The notes under the pieces: model-generated
The model's input: only the letters and a program-made list of their open reading frames with translations
The model's database searches: none
What the model was told of the DNA's origin: nothing
Shown here: positions 43,924 through 53,664 of the stretch, piece by piece
How the letters are laid out: every line of letters starts with the position of its first letter
Numbering within the stretch: position 1 is the first letter of the stretch
Made by a program: the position numbers and the translations under genes
DNA from: a virus
Virus record (IMG/VR): IMGVR_UViG_3300035137_000026
Location: 62,001 to 126,000 of that record
Direction: 5' to 3' (one strand)
Length of the DNA stretch: 64,000 nucleotides

Positions 43924-45177
43924 ATGCCATTTTTTCCACGTGAAGAGAAAGACATAGTCTCTGAAGCATTACAGAGAATGAGTCGCTCTACTAATATCAC
44001 TCAGCTGGCTCCGGGTGGTAAGGCGAGATTCTTCCTTACAACCGTTGCTCGAGAGCAGGCCCGTCAGCAGGCTCTATTCGATGCCAATTTACTTCAACCA
44101 TACATCAAGTATTCTGAAGGTAAGTTCTTAGACTTCTTTGGTGACATGCTCAATCTTCCTCGGGTAGAGGCGACACACGCAGGAGCAGCCAACGAGAACT
44201 TTATGTTCTATGTACAGAGTGGTCGGTTTACTGATTTAAATTCAGGCTCACCATTTACTGTTCCTGTTGGTACGGTGGTCGGAACAGTTCCGTTTGACGG
44301 CACTACCGTTACTCCAGGTCTTGAAGTTCAGGATACTATTGAGTACAGAACTACAGAGTCTGTGGTGTGTGAACCGACAGCCTCTTATGTGTATGCTCCA
44401 GTTAGGGCCACAGTAGAAGGTGCTTATGCTTCTGTGCCTCGTAATGCGCTGACACAACACGGCTTTGATGGCTATGCACTGGCCGGCACCAACCTCCTGA
44501 AATGTACTAACAAATATGCAATTGATAATGGTGTAGATAGAGAGAGCAATGAGTCTTATCGCTATAGGTTGGCCAATATCTTTACGGCTCGGAGTCAAGC
44601 AATGTATGTCAGTATTCGTCTGGCAGCGTTGAGTATTGCAGGAGTAGCAGATGTTGTTATGGTGAATGCAGAACAGGGGCCTGGCACGTTTGCCTTATAT
44701 ATTCGCAGCATTACGCCATCTGTTAGTCCAGAGCTGGTGACTGCAGTATCTACGGCTGTGAATGAAGTGGTTGCTTATGGTATCCGTCCATTTATTTCGG
44801 CACCTAGAACTCTAGGTATGGAGATGGTTGCTGCGGTGAACTGGTCTCCTCGAGCAAGCAAAGAAGAGATTGCAATCGGTTATACAAATATGCGGAATAT
44901 AGTTGAAGAAACCATCAACGAACTAGATATTGGAGAGGCATTAAATTTGACGGACTTGATTGTCGCAATGCTAGACGTTGCTCCGAAGGCAAATAGGATT
45001 GGTCAGAATATGGTGAACACATTTGAAGAAGTATATGTACATCGATCTAATCCGACTGCTGAGAGCGTGACCACACGCAATCTTGTTTTCTCTGATTATA
45101 TTGAGCCGCTATACAATGAAAGAATTCTACTAGAAACATCTACCCGCTATCGTGGTATTCAGTTCATAACATTCTAA
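43924..45177 (+). CDS. Baseplate wedge protein, gpJ/gp6-like
   Basis: 417 residues with a TAGGAGTG site. It has the layout of the baseplate J family (Mu gp47, P2 J, T4 gp6): an N-terminal helix bundle (KARFFLTTVAREQARQQALFDANLLQPY), a beta domain with FTVPVGTVVGTVPFDGT and YAPVRATVEGAYASVP, and a C-terminal alpha/beta domain (GVADVVMVNAEQGPGTFALYIR). It would dimerise to make the baseplate ring around the hub with the gp25-like product upstream. Confidence 0.85.
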   Translation: MPFFPREEKDIVSEALQRMSRSTNITQLAPGGKARFFLTTVAREQARQQALFDANLLQPYIKYSEGKFLDFFGDMLNLPRVEATHAGAANENFMFYVQSGRFTDLNSGSPFTVPVGTVVGTVPFDGTTVTPGLEVQDTIEYRTTESVVCEPTASYVYAPVRATVEGAYASVPRNALTQHGFDGYALAGTNLLKCTNKYAIDNGVDRESNESYRYRLANIFTARSQAMYVSIRLAALSIAGVADVVMVNAEQGPGTFALYIRSITPSVSPELVTAVSTAVNEVVAYGIRPFISAPRTLGMEMVAAVNWSPRASKEEIAIGYTNMRNIVEETINELDIGEALNLTDLIVAMLDVAPKANRIGQNMVNTFEEVYVHRSNPTAESVTTRNLVFSDYIEPLYNERILLETSTRYRGIQFITF

Positions 45178-45187
45178 GGAGTCTGCT

Positions 45188-46837
45188 ATGGCAACATTAG
45201 GCACCTGGCCCCAGGATATATATTACCTGTCGTGGATGACACAGAGGCTAACCAACCGTGCGCCAGATTGGACTCATGCACGCAGATGGTCTTGGTCTGT
45301 ATTCCAGCAGATGTTGAATCCCACAGCTGCAGATCTAGAGCGTGTAAACAAGCAGTTGGTTGAAGAGCGAAATAATATTTATCTCAGTGCCACCAATATA
45401 AACCTGATTGACAGACTCTACTTTGTTGAGCTTGGTGTCGGCATGGAGTTTTCTTATTCAGATGGTGGAGATGGAATCATAGTCTTCGACACTCCTGCGG
45501 TATATGTTGACATAGAAGATACTGAGCATCAGATTACGATTGCCAAAGATAATGATATTGAATCTCTCTGTTACACAGCGGTACCATCTCGAATTGAAGA
45601 CGGAGAGATGGTTTGTTCGTATCTTGAGGTAATTCCACGGACAGAAGTTTCTGAGCTTGGTGACGTAGCCCCTAATTCTTTGCCAATTCCAGGCCATCTG
45701 TATGTCACGCTGCGCAACAATAATACTTGGCAGTATGAGGTTGTTAACAAATACTTCTATCCAAAGATCCACATCCGAGGGACTACTCGCAAGGGTGTAG
45801 AGATGGAAGAAGCTGTTCCTCTTAGATATAACGGTACTTTTAAGACGATTAATGAGTGGGATGAGGTAACCGAGGTTTTTGTTAGCTATCTTGACGCCGA
45901 AGCCGAGATCACAGTTGAGGTTCTTCCATTCGACCGGGATACACAACTGGACACACACAACCTTGTTGTGCCAGCTACCGGAATAGAATCCTGGCGATTT
46001 GTGCGCCTTGAAGAGAAGATATGGGGTAGTGCTTTAGTATCAGAAGGCTTCACGGTGAGCAGCTTTGATGTTATCCGTAAAGGCTTTGATACTCTCGACC
46101 ACGAGTGGGAGATGGAACTTCATAATACTAGCGGCACGCCTGTAGATCTGACAGCTATGGTTCTCAAGCCCAATACAGACTATATGCTAGCTATCGATGA
46201 TAACTATCTGTATGTCTACAACACAAAGCTTCCATACCCAGATCTGACAGTACTGGGTTCAGAGAGTGCAGATACCAAGATGGATCTGTGGTCTGACAGA
46301 TGGATTTATGCCAGAGGTGATTCTGTAAGAATCTTTACTGATATTCTAGATGTAAGTGTGGTGCCCTGGCGAGTCAGATGGAGTGTTGTTGACCCAGATG
46401 GTCAAGAATACTATTTACTAGCTAATGGCTCTAAGGTCTTAACTGACAGCGGTGTGGATGCTTGGATTGGCAATACTCGCTGGGAGTACGGAACTTGGAA
46501 AGAGATATATATGGATTTTCTAGTTGAGCAAACTGGAGTTCATGTAGTCACCCTCGAGACACTCTATGCTGACGCCGATAAACAAGGAAACAATGTTACT
46601 TTGACTACGAAGTTTCTTTACTATGTTCCATCAGCCACTCCAGAGAATGTTATTGAGCTTCCTAATGCATTAAAGAATGCGACAGATATAGGCTTTGATT
46701 CTGATGGCAAACTCTGGTTCTCAACTGGCGATGATATTCTGCTGGCCGATCTATACTACGACTACTTTATGGTGGACTATGAGCTGAATAGAGTTTGGTT
46801 GCGGGAGAATTACTCTTCTGTTAGGGTGGTACTATGA
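45188..46837 (+). CDS. Baseplate/wedge-associated structural protein
   Basis: 549 residues with AAGGAG upstream. The N-terminal 80 residues are helical and aromatic (WPQDIYYLSWMTQRLTNRAPDWTHARRWSW) and resemble a baseplate-docking region. The rest is a string of beta domains, one of which (about 385-500) has the look of an Ig-like fold. No enzyme motif. Following gp25- and gpJ-like genes, it may be the tail protein I/gp7-type wedge arm or a fibre connector. It overlaps the next gene as ATGA. Confidence 0.6.
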   Translation: MATLGTWPQDIYYLSWMTQRLTNRAPDWTHARRWSWSVFQQMLNPTAADLERVNKQLVEERNNIYLSATNINLIDRLYFVELGVGMEFSYSDGGDGIIVFDTPAVYVDIEDTEHQITIAKDNDIESLCYTAVPSRIEDGEMVCSYLEVIPRTEVSELGDVAPNSLPIPGHLYVTLRNNNTWQYEVVNKYFYPKIHIRGTTRKGVEMEEAVPLRYNGTFKTINEWDEVTEVFVSYLDAEAEITVEVLPFDRDTQLDTHNLVVPATGIESWRFVRLEEKIWGSALVSEGFTVSSFDVIRKGFDTLDHEWEMELHNTSGTPVDLTAMVLKPNTDYMLAIDDNYLYVYNTKLPYPDLTVLGSESADTKMDLWSDRWIYARGDSVRIFTDILDVSVVPWRVRWSVVDPDGQEYYLLANGSKVLTDSGVDAWIGNTRWEYGTWKEIYMDFLVEQTGVHVVTLETLYADADKQGNNVTLTTKFLYYVPSATPENVIELPNALKNATDIGFDSDGKLWFSTGDDILLADLYYDYFMVDYELNRVWLRENYSSVRVVL

Positions 46838-47781
46838 GCGGACGTAAACTACAAGGGTTTTCAATATATATCGAGCTTCCTACACAGGTAGAAGGCACTC
46901 CTGGAGTCCGCAATGTTGTCAATAATTTTGACTATCACGGTGACTTGGTGTCTCTCCGTAGGCTGCATGGTGAAAGTAATGCAAAGTACAAGCAGAGGCT
47001 TATGGATGTCTCGGTGCATCCAGGTGGACCACTATACGAGCAGGTAGTGAGCGGCCTAGCTAGAGATCTAGGATACCTCCGAAAGAATGCTCTTGAGATT
47101 AACATCAAGTATAATAGTGCAGGCGACCCAATAGCGCAGAATCCTCTAGTTGATGTTCTCGCCAATAGAGTTGTTCTCTATAGTGATTGGCGACCAGATG
47201 GCACAGAAGTCATTGACATGGAGATTCGAACCTATCAGTTGGGCGATCCTGGATATTATCTAGATGACCTGGTGGTAGAGATCAATAAGTCGGAGTACTT
47301 TTCGGCTTCGCTAGTGGACGACATCAGACCAAATACTATTACTTCTACTTTGGTTCGAACTAACTCAAGACACATTGTTCCCGAGGCATATATCCGCTCA
47401 GATCAGCTGCAAGTGCTTGATAATCAAAACATTATCGATGGTACTCTGGTCTTCTTTGAGAAGATAATCTTTGAGACAGAAGTAACCGGAACTCCTTCCG
47501 CTGACGGTGAATATGCGGTAAATTACGTATCTGGAGAGATTCAGTCATATCTCCAGCCATCCGGTCAGAGCTATTGCTCATATCAGTATAATGAGTTCCC
47601 ACTGATAGTTGATGCTGTACCAATTCAGGTGTTTGCATTCCAAGATGACGACTTTCAGTATGAGCTGTTCCAGCATGAAACTCTAGATTCCGGTGAGGTT
47701 GTAAATAGCCTGCCCAACGGAGAGGGCTCAGAAATCTATCATCAGCTGTTCACGCAGACTGAAGTATTCTGGGGCGAGTAA
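46834..47781 (+). CDS. Structural protein, baseplate-fibre connector candidate
   Basis: 315 residues, start overlapping the previous stop (ATGA). The N-terminal third is mixed (LHGESNAKYKQRLMDVSVHPGGPLYEQVV, of the type seen in wedge-docking regions). The rest is beta-rich and contains EYAVNYVSGEIQSY, a version of the hairpin motif repeated in other virion proteins here. No catalytic motif. Probably part of the baseplate rim or an adaptor for the following fibre proteins. Confidence 0.6.
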   Translation: MSGRKLQGFSIYIELPTQVEGTPGVRNVVNNFDYHGDLVSLRRLHGESNAKYKQRLMDVSVHPGGPLYEQVVSGLARDLGYLRKNALEINIKYNSAGDPIAQNPLVDVLANRVVLYSDWRPDGTEVIDMEIRTYQLGDPGYYLDDLVVEINKSEYFSASLVDDIRPNTITSTLVRTNSRHIVPEAYIRSDQLQVLDNQNIIDGTLVFFEKIIFETEVTGTPSADGEYAVNYVSGEIQSYLQPSGQSYCSYQYNEFPLIVDAVPIQVFAFQDDDFQYELFQHETLDSGEVVNSLPNGEGSEIYHQLFTQTEVFWGE

Positions 47782-47783
47782 TT

Positions 47784-50063
47784 ATGGCAGTAACCAGACC
47801 AAGTATAAATTTTAGTACTAAGCAGACGGTGTATCATCGTGAGAGCATGAAGCCTTATGTTGGCTTCGAGAACATAGATGATATGCCTGATGGATGGCGT
47901 TTTGACATCAAACGCTGGTGTAGTCCTTTCGACCTAAGACTGCCAAAAATGCCTCGTCTATCTGATACCTCTACTCAAGGTGTATCTGAGTCGATATACT
48001 TCAAATCTGGTGTTGGATCTGTAGATGCTGGTGATGTCTACATGAAGAGTATAGACGAGTTGTTCCGTGACCACGAGAGACACTGGATTCCTATTCTCCG
48101 TACAGGCCAGTATTTTCGCTACAAGACGCCATGGTATCTATATGGCGACAACAGTAGAGTACAGTATATTAGCTCAAGTGAGAATCGTGATGGACGCAAT
48201 TATCTAAAATTAGATGAAGAACCTGACATGTCTTCACCTATCTTGGCTTCTTCTTTCCGACGAGTCACTGCGACAAGAACTCCTATGCATGACACTGTCG
48301 TACAGCAGATGTATGAGTTTTCGGGTGTCTATGTAGATGAAGAAGAGCAATCAACTGTTACAGTGATGGGCAATATCAACTGGAATAATGTTGACTATAA
48401 CAAGCGTGAATTCATTGTTGACACCAGTATCGAAGGCACAACCAGACTATTCTTCAATAAAGACTACACTGAGACTGTAGGTGTAGTTCCAACATACTAT
48501 CAGGATTTAGCAGCCTGTGAGGTCCTTGGCTTATCTAATGGTTCTAACTACCAGGTCTATTATCTCAAACGATTCCCAGTGCTTGCAGACAATTCCTTCC
48601 ATTTGTATGTAGCGGACGTCTCTACTTGGGAAGAGTGGACTCGAGTTGATACATGGTTCGAACTGATTAATTCCACAGCTCAGAAGCAATATTTCGTCGA
48701 CAAGGACTTGGGGATTATTTATCTTGGCTCGTCTGTTAATGGCGGATGCCCACCGTTGGGTCGCTATATTGTTTGTAGCTACGATGTAACTCTAAGAGTA
48801 GAGTATGAAGAGTCAGAACGGAAGATGGAAGTTAAGGCCTGGGAGGCAGACACTAGCCCGGTGACACAATATATCAACCAGGGCTTTGTGTGTATTACGC
48901 ATGACCAGCTCGAGGCCGCTATTCTCAAACTTGAGATTGACAAGGCTATGATTCCATTTACTCATGCCCCTCGAGAGTACGGGCCTATCTACGTTGGCTC
49001 TGACTATGGAATCCTTAAGGCTACTGTGACCACAATTGGCGGAACAGTTGTGCCTGGTATTGAGGTTGGCTTCGAGATGACACCATCAACCATCGGATAC
49101 CTGGCCGGGTCAGCAACTTCCACATCTGTGACTAACGGTAGAGGAGAAGCATACACCTCTTACCAGCCACCAGTATCTGCTGATACGCTAGGTTTCTATA
49201 CTGTCACAGTAAGAGCATCTACTAATCCGTACTACCCAAATCACAAAGAACTGATTATCAAAGAGACTGAGACTGGACTAGAAGGCCGAGAAGAAGAAGT
49301 CTATACATTCCAGGTACTTAAGGATGACATTCTGCTGGGATATGCTACTGTTGACGATTGGATTTACTACAATCTGGATGCTCCGTCTTGGGTAGTAGAT
49401 GCGACTACATATGCACAGTGGAAGTCTGAGATAATCATCGACTACGAGTTGGAAGATTGGGCTGGCGTACAGGCAGATGGTACAATTGTAGGAAGAAAGG
49501 TTGTTATCTACAAGCTTGATCCTAGTACTGAAAACTATGATTCTTCGGCTGTACATCCAGCCATAGGCGATATGGGGGCTGTTGTTCCTCTCCGGCCTGA
49601 GCTAGTAGAGAAAATCACGGATAGTGGTGATGATTATTATGGTTATTGGCGAGTTATCTATCCAGAAGATGCTATCGCTGATTGTGATCCCGATGACAAC
49701 AATAACAACATTGGTGGTTACTGGCTGTGCTCAAGCAGAGTAATAACTTTCAAGGCACATTGCTGGAGCCCCTACTATAATCGTATAATATATAGCAATG
49801 ATCTTGTGGTGAGGATTTCACTGCCAGACTACTTGCTTGGCGAATACACAAATGATTATCTGCAGAAAGTCCCATTTGGCTGGAAGCTACCAACGGATAC
49901 AGACAATGTGGCTGCAGGGCTCAATGGAGCCACCTTTATAACTGTGAATCCTCACTCTGGACCATATAAGATTGTAGATCTCGTGAACGAGACCACAAGC
50001 GATGACTGGGCATCGGCTCCATTTAAGAGTATCGGATTCCAGATGTACATCGAAGAATCTTAA
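47784..50063 (+). CDS. Tail fibre/adhesin-like protein with Big_1-type Ig domain
   Basis: 759 residues. The first 300 residues are beta-rich with YFVDKDLGIIYLGSS, closely matching a hairpin in the decoration-like protein at 15178-16572. At about 400-480 there is an invasin-type Ig-like domain (ILKATVTTIGGTVVPGIEVGF, then SVTNGRGEAYTSYQPP). The C-terminal end carries LPDYLLGEYTNDYLQKVPFG, which recurs near the end of the 747-residue protein at 53665. These modules are typical of surface-projecting virion proteins that bind host structures. Receptor unknown. Confidence 0.7.
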   Translation: MAVTRPSINFSTKQTVYHRESMKPYVGFENIDDMPDGWRFDIKRWCSPFDLRLPKMPRLSDTSTQGVSESIYFKSGVGSVDAGDVYMKSIDELFRDHERHWIPILRTGQYFRYKTPWYLYGDNSRVQYISSSENRDGRNYLKLDEEPDMSSPILASSFRRVTATRTPMHDTVVQQMYEFSGVYVDEEEQSTVTVMGNINWNNVDYNKREFIVDTSIEGTTRLFFNKDYTETVGVVPTYYQDLAACEVLGLSNGSNYQVYYLKRFPVLADNSFHLYVADVSTWEEWTRVDTWFELINSTAQKQYFVDKDLGIIYLGSSVNGGCPPLGRYIVCSYDVTLRVEYEESERKMEVKAWEADTSPVTQYINQGFVCITHDQLEAAILKLEIDKAMIPFTHAPREYGPIYVGSDYGILKATVTTIGGTVVPGIEVGFEMTPSTIGYLAGSATSTSVTNGRGEAYTSYQPPVSADTLGFYTVTVRASTNPYYPNHKELIIKETETGLEGREEEVYTFQVLKDDILLGYATVDDWIYYNLDAPSWVVDATTYAQWKSEIIIDYELEDWAGVQADGTIVGRKVVIYKLDPSTENYDSSAVHPAIGDMGAVVPLRPELVEKITDSGDDYYGYWRVIYPEDAIADCDPDDNNNNIGGYWLCSSRVITFKAHCWSPYYNRIIYSNDLVVRISLPDYLLGEYTNDYLQKVPFGWKLPTDTDNVAAGLNGATFITVNPHSGPYKIVDLVNETTSDDWASAPFKSIGFQMYIEES

Positions 50064-50072
50064 GGAGGCACT

Positions 50073-53000
50073 ATGGCCAACACAATTGATCAGATGCAGG
50101 ACGTCTTTCCTGTTTCCTTTGAGTTTGTAAAGGGTGAGCAGCCTTCGGCTACTAAGCTAACTGGCTGGGTCAAGCAAACCAATACTGCTTTTGCTAGAAT
50201 GACCAAGGCTGTCGGTGACCCTTGGGAATATACGGCACACAGCGGAACAAGCGGAATTTACTTTCTGAGTCCTGACAGACTAGCACAGGCTAGTCTTGCT
50301 CGATTCATGGGTCCGTCAGACTATACTTCTCCTCGAGGCGCATCATTCCAGGAGCCTATCAGTACAGCCTTAGAAGTAAGGTTGCCATCCTATCGGAATA
50401 CGTGGAATCTAGGCTACCCACTTGTCAAACTTACCAGTGATCATCTACCTAGTGATGCTGGTATGGATAAAGTAGAGAAGCTGAACTGGAGTTCTGACGT
50501 TACATATATTAGCGGACCAGTGTCGTATTTTGATACCGAGGTGGCGTCTGCTGACCTTGTAACAGAATATGGTGAGTTCTATGTTGACTACTACACAGGA
50601 ACTATTACAGCCTACACCACAGCAACATCTGAAATAATACTGCAGATTGATAACCTTCATATGTTTGGTCCTGGCCCGGCGTGGGGCACATCCAACATAA
50701 TTCCCCACTGGAATGATGACGCAACTCTCTGTTGGGTAACAATCAATAGTACATCTGGCGGCACTACGCTCTATGATGTGGCCCTGCCACAAGTACAGAG
50801 TACATCTCGGGATACAGATCCAGATGCAGCTCTGCTTGGAGCAGTGTACCATCCAGATATAGCTATTGCTTCTGTCGTACAGTGGAATGCTACGGTATCA
50901 GGAGCTACGGCATATTATAGACTGCCAGTATCACTGACCAACAACTTGACTGCTGGCGACCAAATTCCAGATGGCTTTATGTATGTCTGGGACGAGTCTA
51001 CTGGGCGCATTGTTCCACAGACAGAATTCTTCTATGTAGACGAGCATAATGTTCAGGTACAAACGCCAGAAGGTTGGCTAACCGAGGGTGGCTCGATTAG
51101 ACTTATTGTTACAGGCACAAGTCTGGCAGAAGCGGTTCACCACCTGATGATGGTACAGCGTGAAGGTCGCCATGCGGGCCTCTCAACTGGCCAGCACCAG
51201 GACACTCTGCACTATATGGTTCCTATCTCCCATGATGAGATCGTAGACTCCTTCAGCGGCCCGATTGGTAGTACAATAACAGAGCCCACGAAGTTCTATT
51301 TCCGTGAGTCAACTGCTCCTGTTAATCCACATCCACAGTATATCCATAGAGCTGGATATCTTGATGATGATGAAGAGGGTAACTCTGCTAATGCTATGAG
51401 AGGGTGGCTTGCTTTTGCGGGCCGCTATGACATTGACAGCGCCTATACGATTGGTGCAGGTACTGCTAGTGGCACTATGGGTGCTACCTATGGTCTTATC
51501 TTTGGCGGTGGAACCATAACCACATCTTCCCAGAATGCTCGACTCGCCTGGGAGGGTGGAGAGAATGTGGACACATGGAGTGGTTCTGGAGACACAGCAA
51601 AGAAACTAGGTTTCGGCATAGACGAGCTTGGTGCTCAACGTGTGGGCAGCGAGCGATTCGGCGCTCTTACTTATACCCCATGGTATGGAATGCCTCTGTA
51701 TCTTAGAGGTCAGGTAGATACAGTATTGGTAGAAGCAGTGGGTGCAGTACTAGGCTTTGACTTCGGCGACTGGGGTGAGATGAACTACATCAAACTCACC
51801 AAAGCATTCCGAAGTGGGAGCTGGGACATGCCCAACCAGGCATGCTGGATTGAACAAGCCACAACATCAGCATTGTCGATTACACCAGGTCTTATCGGTG
51901 GAACAACAAGCAACCGTCTGGCAGCTGAACAAATTCGTGAGTTCAGATTCCGAGCCGGTTCATACAATCCAGACACCAGAAATGCAAATGATGGTCTTGG
52001 AAACACAACACAGCCACTGACATTTGATTCGAGTCTCTCTCATGACGCTATTGAAGCAAATGGTGCTAGTAAGTATTTCGTTGTAGATGGAGAATGCGCC
52101 TCAGATTTCCGTGTTGGCGATACAATTACGTGTGCTGGATTTAGCAATAGCGGCAACAATGATGACTTCACAATTACGGCAGTTTCTCAGATCGGCGGGA
52201 ATACACATGTTAGCGTATCAGAGTCTGTAGTTACAGAGCCTTCTCCAACCAGTGCAACGGTGACGTCATCTACAAACGAATTCAATCCCTATTTCACATC
52301 ACCCGGCATGGTTGGAGCTGACTTCTTTAATGTTTATAGCAATGCTATCTTCTTCTCTGATACTGGCGATGGCAAGACCACGTCGTTTACCGACCGTGGT
52401 AACCTTTGGATGAATACTGGAAGTTCTGATAGTATGCCGTCTGGTATCTACTACGTCCCACAAGCCACTCAGGGTCCAGCCATGGCTCTGTCGCTGTATG
52501 ACTCATCCCTAAGTGCCAGCAGCCAGCCATTGTATGTTGGTGACAGATATGGTTTCTGGTATATTTCCGAGGAAGATGGTCCAGTAGGGCTCATAACTAC
52601 AGATTCAGTGTTGATTTCATCTGGACATGATACTGGAAACCTAGCAACCATAGTGAGTAATATCAGAACCTATGGTGATTCTGGACAATTAGGAATCGCT
52701 GCTGGTGACTATGCAGCAGTTCAGGCATCTTACGGATTGGCTGGCTCGTCTATGGGGCTACAGCTCTATGCAAGCGATGACTATCCAGACATTAGAATAA
52801 CTTCATGGCATGGCGATATAGCCATTAGGACATATACATCAGGCTATATTGCTATCGATTCAACCGAATATCTCACAATAGATGCCAATGACGACATAAA
52901 CATCAATGCAGATAATATCTATCTGGATGCAAAAAGCTACATCTTCCTGGATGCTCCAGGCATCAATGTAACCTCAGAGGACTACAGCGTAACTATTAAC

Positions 53001-53663
53001 ACAAATCTAGATTTCATTGTGAACTGTGGAGACGAGATTGAAATGGAAGCCGATGGCACAGGCGACAATTGGCTCGAGGCAACCAACGGCAATCTCTACC
53101 TCCGATCTGGAACAAGTTTTAATTCAAATGCTGTATTGGGACTGCAAGCAACCGGTCGAGCCTATATCTTGGCAGATGAAATTGAGCTATTAACGAATAC
53201 TACCGGTAGTGGGGATATTGCGATTAAGAATCGGCATGGTGGGAATATCGAATTGTATTGCTCTGGTTCAGGCGAGGTACAGTCAGCTACTATCTATGGT
53301 GAAGTGGCCGCATCTCCAAGGCGAGCAGTATATGTTAGCGATAGCTCAAGTAACTATACTGTAGCCACAACATCGTCCAGCAAGAAATACAAGACTGATA
53401 TCTCTAGCCTAGAAGAGCCACCTACTTGGTTATATGATTTGAATCCAGTAAGCTTCCGGTTCAAGAAGAATAAGAAGTACCTCGAGTGGGGCTTGATTGC
53501 AGAAGAAGTACATGAGGTATTGAAAGCTGCTGAGGTTTCAGATAACGCTATGGTGTTGTATGAAGATGGAAAACCAGATGGTATTCTGTATGATCAGCTA
53601 ATTCCACTTCTTCTAAGTGCAGTGAAAGATCTCAAAACTCGCCTGGATAAACTAGAGGGATAA
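50073..53663 (+). CDS. Long tail fibre with C-terminal S74 intramolecular chaperone
   Basis: 1196 residues, AAGGAGG site. The N-terminal region (about 1-350) has short beta modules including FYVDYYTGTITAY. A Gly/Ser/Thr-rich shaft follows, with aspartate/asparagine-rich short strands near 925-1000 (YLTIDANDDININADNIYLDAKSY) suggesting a triple beta-helix. The end is a peptidase S74 chaperone. Ser1102 and Lys1107 (SSKKYK) match the known catalytic spacing, and they are followed by LYDLNPVSFRFKK and WGLIAEEVHEVL. In this family the domain trimerises the fibre and then cuts itself off just before the Ser. The mature fibre would therefore lose about 95 residues. Confidence 0.88.
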   Translation: MANTIDQMQDVFPVSFEFVKGEQPSATKLTGWVKQTNTAFARMTKAVGDPWEYTAHSGTSGIYFLSPDRLAQASLARFMGPSDYTSPRGASFQEPISTALEVRLPSYRNTWNLGYPLVKLTSDHLPSDAGMDKVEKLNWSSDVTYISGPVSYFDTEVASADLVTEYGEFYVDYYTGTITAYTTATSEIILQIDNLHMFGPGPAWGTSNIIPHWNDDATLCWVTINSTSGGTTLYDVALPQVQSTSRDTDPDAALLGAVYHPDIAIASVVQWNATVSGATAYYRLPVSLTNNLTAGDQIPDGFMYVWDESTGRIVPQTEFFYVDEHNVQVQTPEGWLTEGGSIRLIVTGTSLAEAVHHLMMVQREGRHAGLSTGQHQDTLHYMVPISHDEIVDSFSGPIGSTITEPTKFYFRESTAPVNPHPQYIHRAGYLDDDEEGNSANAMRGWLAFAGRYDIDSAYTIGAGTASGTMGATYGLIFGGGTITTSSQNARLAWEGGENVDTWSGSGDTAKKLGFGIDELGAQRVGSERFGALTYTPWYGMPLYLRGQVDTVLVEAVGAVLGFDFGDWGEMNYIKLTKAFRSGSWDMPNQACWIEQATTSALSITPGLIGGTTSNRLAAEQIREFRFRAGSYNPDTRNANDGLGNTTQPLTFDSSLSHDAIEANGASKYFVVDGECASDFRVGDTITCAGFSNSGNNDDFTITAVSQIGGNTHVSVSESVVTEPSPTSATVTSSTNEFNPYFTSPGMVGADFFNVYSNAIFFSDTGDGKTTSFTDRGNLWMNTGSSDSMPSGIYYVPQATQGPAMALSLYDSSLSASSQPLYVGDRYGFWYISEEDGPVGLITTDSVLISSGHDTGNLATIVSNIRTYGDSGQLGIAAGDYAAVQASYGLAGSSMGLQLYASDDYPDIRITSWHGDIAIRTYTSGYIAIDSTEYLTIDANDDININADNIYLDAKSYIFLDAPGINVTSEDYSVTINTNLDFIVNCGDEIEMEADGTGDNWLEATNGNLYLRSGTSFNSNAVLGLQATGRAYILADEIELLTNTTGSGDIAIKNRHGGNIELYCSGSGEVQSATIYGEVAASPRRAVYVSDSSSNYTVATTSSSKKYKTDISSLEEPPTWLYDLNPVSFRFKKNKKYLEWGLIAEEVHEVLKAAEVSDNAMVLYEDGKPDGILYDQLIPLLLSAVKDLKTRLDKLEG

Positions 53664-53664
53664 T

